A program made the position numbers and the translations under genes. Positions 62,261 through 64,000 of a stretch of 64,000 bases of DNA are shown piece after piece. Position 1 is the stretch's first letter, and each line of letters opens with the position of its first letter. This stretch comes from Prosthecobacter debontii. GTDB lineage: Bacteria; Verrucomicrobiota; Verrucomicrobiia; Verrucomicrobiales; Verrucomicrobiaceae. The notes beneath the pieces were generated by a model, which was not told where the DNA came from, searched no databases, and worked only from the letters and a program-made list of their open reading frames with translations. The stretch is taken from NCBI GenBank assembly GCA_945860295.1, contig CAMAQH010000004.1:62001-126000 (forward strand), read 5' to 3'.

Positions 62261-63697
62261 ATGCACACACCCACACGCCGACGCTTTTTTGAAGACTCAC
62301 TCATGGCGGCTGCGGCCGTCGCTTTGCCGAAAACTATGCTGGGGGCCGATCCGGCATCCGTTTCTGCGAATGACAAGATCACGGCAGCGATCATCGGCTG
62401 CGGGATTCGAGGGAAAGCGCATGCGCGGGAGCTGGCGCGACTGGCGGACTGCGATGTGGCGTATGTTTGCGATCCAGATCTCGACCGGGCGGATGAAGTA
62501 GGCGCGTTGCTCGTCGAGCTGAAGCGGCCGATGCCGAAGAAGGTGCAGGACTTGCGGAAGGTGCTTGAAGACAAATCCGTCGATGTCGTTTTCATCGCCA
62601 CGCCGAACCACTGGCATGCGCTGGCGGCCATCTGGGCGATGCAGGCGGGCAAGGACGTGTATGTGGAGAAACCCGTGAGCCACAACGTCGTTGAAGGCCG
62701 TCGCATCGTGCAGGTGGCGCGCAAATTGGGCCGCATCGCGCAGACAGGCACGCAGAATCGCTCGCGTGGTGCTTTGGCCGAGGCGGTGAAGTTCATGCGC
62801 GAGGGCAAACTGGGCGAGGTGAAGCTGGCGAAGAGCATCATTTACAGCGGACGTGGTAGCATCGGCGGCACGGCGGAGTGCTTAATGCCGCCGAAGTGCG
62901 ATTACGACCTGTGGGCCGGCCCCGCGCCGATGACGAAGCTCACGCGGCCAAAGTTCCATTATGACTGGCATTGGTTCTGGGACACCGGCAGCGGCGAGAT
63001 CGGCAACAACAACGTCCACTCGCTCGACATCTGCCGCTGGGGCCTTGGCGTGACCGGTTTGGGTCGCAGCGTGATGAGTTACGGTGGTCGTCTCGGCTAC
63101 ACCGATGTGGCCGAGACACCCAACTCGCAGGTCGGCATCTTCGACTTCGGCGACAAGACCATCGTCTCCGAAACACGCGGCCTCAAAACCTCGCCGTTTC
63201 ATCCCACGATCAAATCCATGTGGTTCTTCTACGGCAGCGAAGGCATCATCGCCGACACCAGCCTCTTTGATCCGAAAGGCAACCTCGTCCGCGCCTTCGA
63301 GGGCAAATCGGAGAACCACTTCGCCAACTTCCTCCGCGCCGTGCGCAGTCGCAAACACACCGACCTCGCCGCCGACATCGAAGAAGGCCACCAAAGCACC
63401 GCGCTTTGTCACATCGCGAACATTTCGTATCGGCTCGGCCAGATGGCTTCCGTGAACGACATCTCGAAGCGCCTCAGCGACATCAAGGCCCAAGAAGACG
63501 TGCAGGATACACTGGAGCGCACGAAGCACTACCTCGCCGAAGCCGGAGTCAATCTCGACAAGACCAAACTCACCCTCGGTCAGCATCTCCGCGTCGATGG
63601 CGACAAAGAAAGCTTCCTCGACAACCCCGCCGCAAATGCGCTGCTCACCCGCGAGTATCGTGCGCCTTTTGTGGTGCCGAAGGAGAGCGAGATTTGA
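62261..63697 (+). CDS. Tat-exported Gfo/Idh/MocA-family oxidoreductase
   Basis: The 478-residue protein starts with a twin-arginine signal ([20 protein letters not shown]), so it is probably exported folded with its cofactor. The NAD-binding start is [40 protein letters not shown] and [17 protein letters not shown] (catalytic-type Lys) follow, and then the family C-terminal part with [20 protein letters not shown]. This Tat-type subgroup is abundant in Planctomycetota and Verrucomicrobiota. The substrate is unknown. A DUF1501 gene follows after 14 bases. Confidence 0.9.
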   Translation: MHTPTRRRFFEDSLMAAAAVALPKTMLGADPASVSANDKITAAIIGCGIRGKAHARELARLADCDVAYVCDPDLDRADEVGALLVELKRPMPKKVQDLRKVLEDKSVDVVFIATPNHWHALAAIWAMQAGKDVYVEKPVSHNVVEGRRIVQVARKLGRIAQTGTQNRSRGALAEAVKFMREGKLGEVKLAKSIIYSGRGSIGGTAECLMPPKCDYDLWAGPAPMTKLTRPKFHYDWHWFWDTGSGEIGNNNVHSLDICRWGLGVTGLGRSVMSYGGRLGYTDVAETPNSQVGIFDFGDKTIVSETRGLKTSPFHPTIKSMWFFYGSEGIIADTSLFDPKGNLVRAFEGKSENHFANFLRAVRSRKHTDLAADIEEGHQSTALCHIANISYRLGQMASVNDISKRLSDIKAQEDVQDTLERTKHYLAEAGVNLDKTKLTLGQHLRVDGDKESFLDNPAANALLTREYRAPFVVPKESEI

Positions 63698-63711
63698 GCG
63701 TGGCAGGCCGT

Positions 63712-64000
63712 ATGAATGCGCCTATGAACTCCCTATCCAGACGCCAGATGCTGCACACCGCTTCGTGCGGGTTTGGCTATTTAGCGATGTCTGGCATGGT
63801 AGGCGCCGCGACTTTAGACGCACGACCACCACGGCTGCGAGCCAGGGCACAGCGGGTCATCTTTCTCAACATGGCTGGTGGGCCAGCACAGATGGACACC
63901 TTTGATTATAAGCCGCAGGTCGGAAAAAATCCGCACGGTGGTTCCGTGGCTGAGTTCAAGCGGCGTGGGAAAAGTGGACTCTGGGTGAGCGAGCTACTGC
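63712..64000 (+). CDS. DUF1501 domain protein, N-terminus only
   Basis: The frame opens at ATG 63712 (ATG 63724 is an alternative) and runs off the right edge after 96 codons. It has a twin-arginine-like signal ([20 protein letters not shown]) and the DUF1501 opening [20 protein letters not shown] followed by [11 protein letters not shown]. This longer variant (with [11 protein letters not shown]) is the planctomycete type, different from the DUF1501 protein at 8594. It probably forms an operon with the oxidoreductase upstream. Confidence 0.85.
   Translation, partial: MNAPMNSLSRRQMLHTASCGFGYLAMSGMVGAATLDARPPRLRARAQRVIFLNMAGGPAQMDTFDYKPQVGKNPHGGSVAEFKRRGKSGLWVSELL

Overview
The window looks like a piece of a Verrucomicrobiota chromosome, most likely from the Verrucomicrobiaceae (Prosthecobacter-like). 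This is an inference from gene content. The window has several protein types typical of the Planctomycetota-Verrucomicrobiota group: two large secreted proteins with a planctomycete-type cytochrome c, DUF1549 and DUF1553 (24582-27095 and 56692-59001), a DUF1800/DUF1501 pair (7102-9808), a second DUF1501 gene cut by the right edge, several exported Gfo/Idh/MocA oxidoreductases, an arylsulfatase, and remains of a large Ser/Thr kinase and a membrane-bound dehydrogenase. No rRNA, tRNA, CRISPR array, insertion sequence or phage module was seen.

Layout. 1-5400: minus-strand genes for an exported oxidoreductase (cut by the edge), an M29 aminopeptidase, an aminotransferase, a small secreted protein and an MFS-acyltransferase fusion. 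5496-9808: a DUF2786-like protein, a 650-base gene-poor stretch with hairpins and a broken small gene, then a membrane protein with DUF1800 and DUF1501. 9800-16660: NERD protein, lipoprotein, kinase remnant, hexose-6-phosphate mutarotase, sulfatase, DEAD-box helicase, dehydrogenase remnant. 16740-24576: ExbB/ExbD, peptide deformylase, acetyltransferase fusion, MFS transporter, YqgE/AlgH, NadB and ClpX. 24582-34326: PSD1-type protein, PQQ-like beta-propeller, secreted protein, Ski2-like helicase, PgsA, RidA-like protein and TatD-like hydrolase.

34398-43865 is a copper-handling locus and the most distinctive part of the window. A three-gene control unit (membrane anti-sigma-like protein, periplasmic metal-sensor-like protein, ECF sigma factor) has the order of cnrYXH. 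Around it are small Cys-rich or Met/His-rich exported proteins, a multicopper oxidase carrying a C-terminal CopB-like barrel domain, a sialidase-like propeller and a CPC-type copper ATPase. Three intergenic regions share a promoter-like block plus hairpin. Degenerate copies of parts of the locus sit on its left flank and just before the ATPase.

43872-50064: the suf operon (Fur-like regulator, sufC, sufB, sufD, minus strand) is interrupted between sufC and sufB by a PIN toxin/antitoxin-like pair. A perfect 15-base palindrome lies just upstream of the regulator. 50168-56578: cupin, dihydrofolate reductase, L19, type III pantothenate kinase, ROK kinase, a collapsed TamB-like gene, M23 peptidase and GatB. 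56692-64000: a PSD1-ceramidase-oxidoreductase operon, an AbiEii-like pair, a Tat-exported oxidoreductase and a partial DUF1501 gene.

The window holds an unusual number of eroded genes (kinase, membrane dehydrogenase, TamB, copper-gene copies, a small frameshifted gene). In the three longest, parts from both ends survive while the middle is lost.
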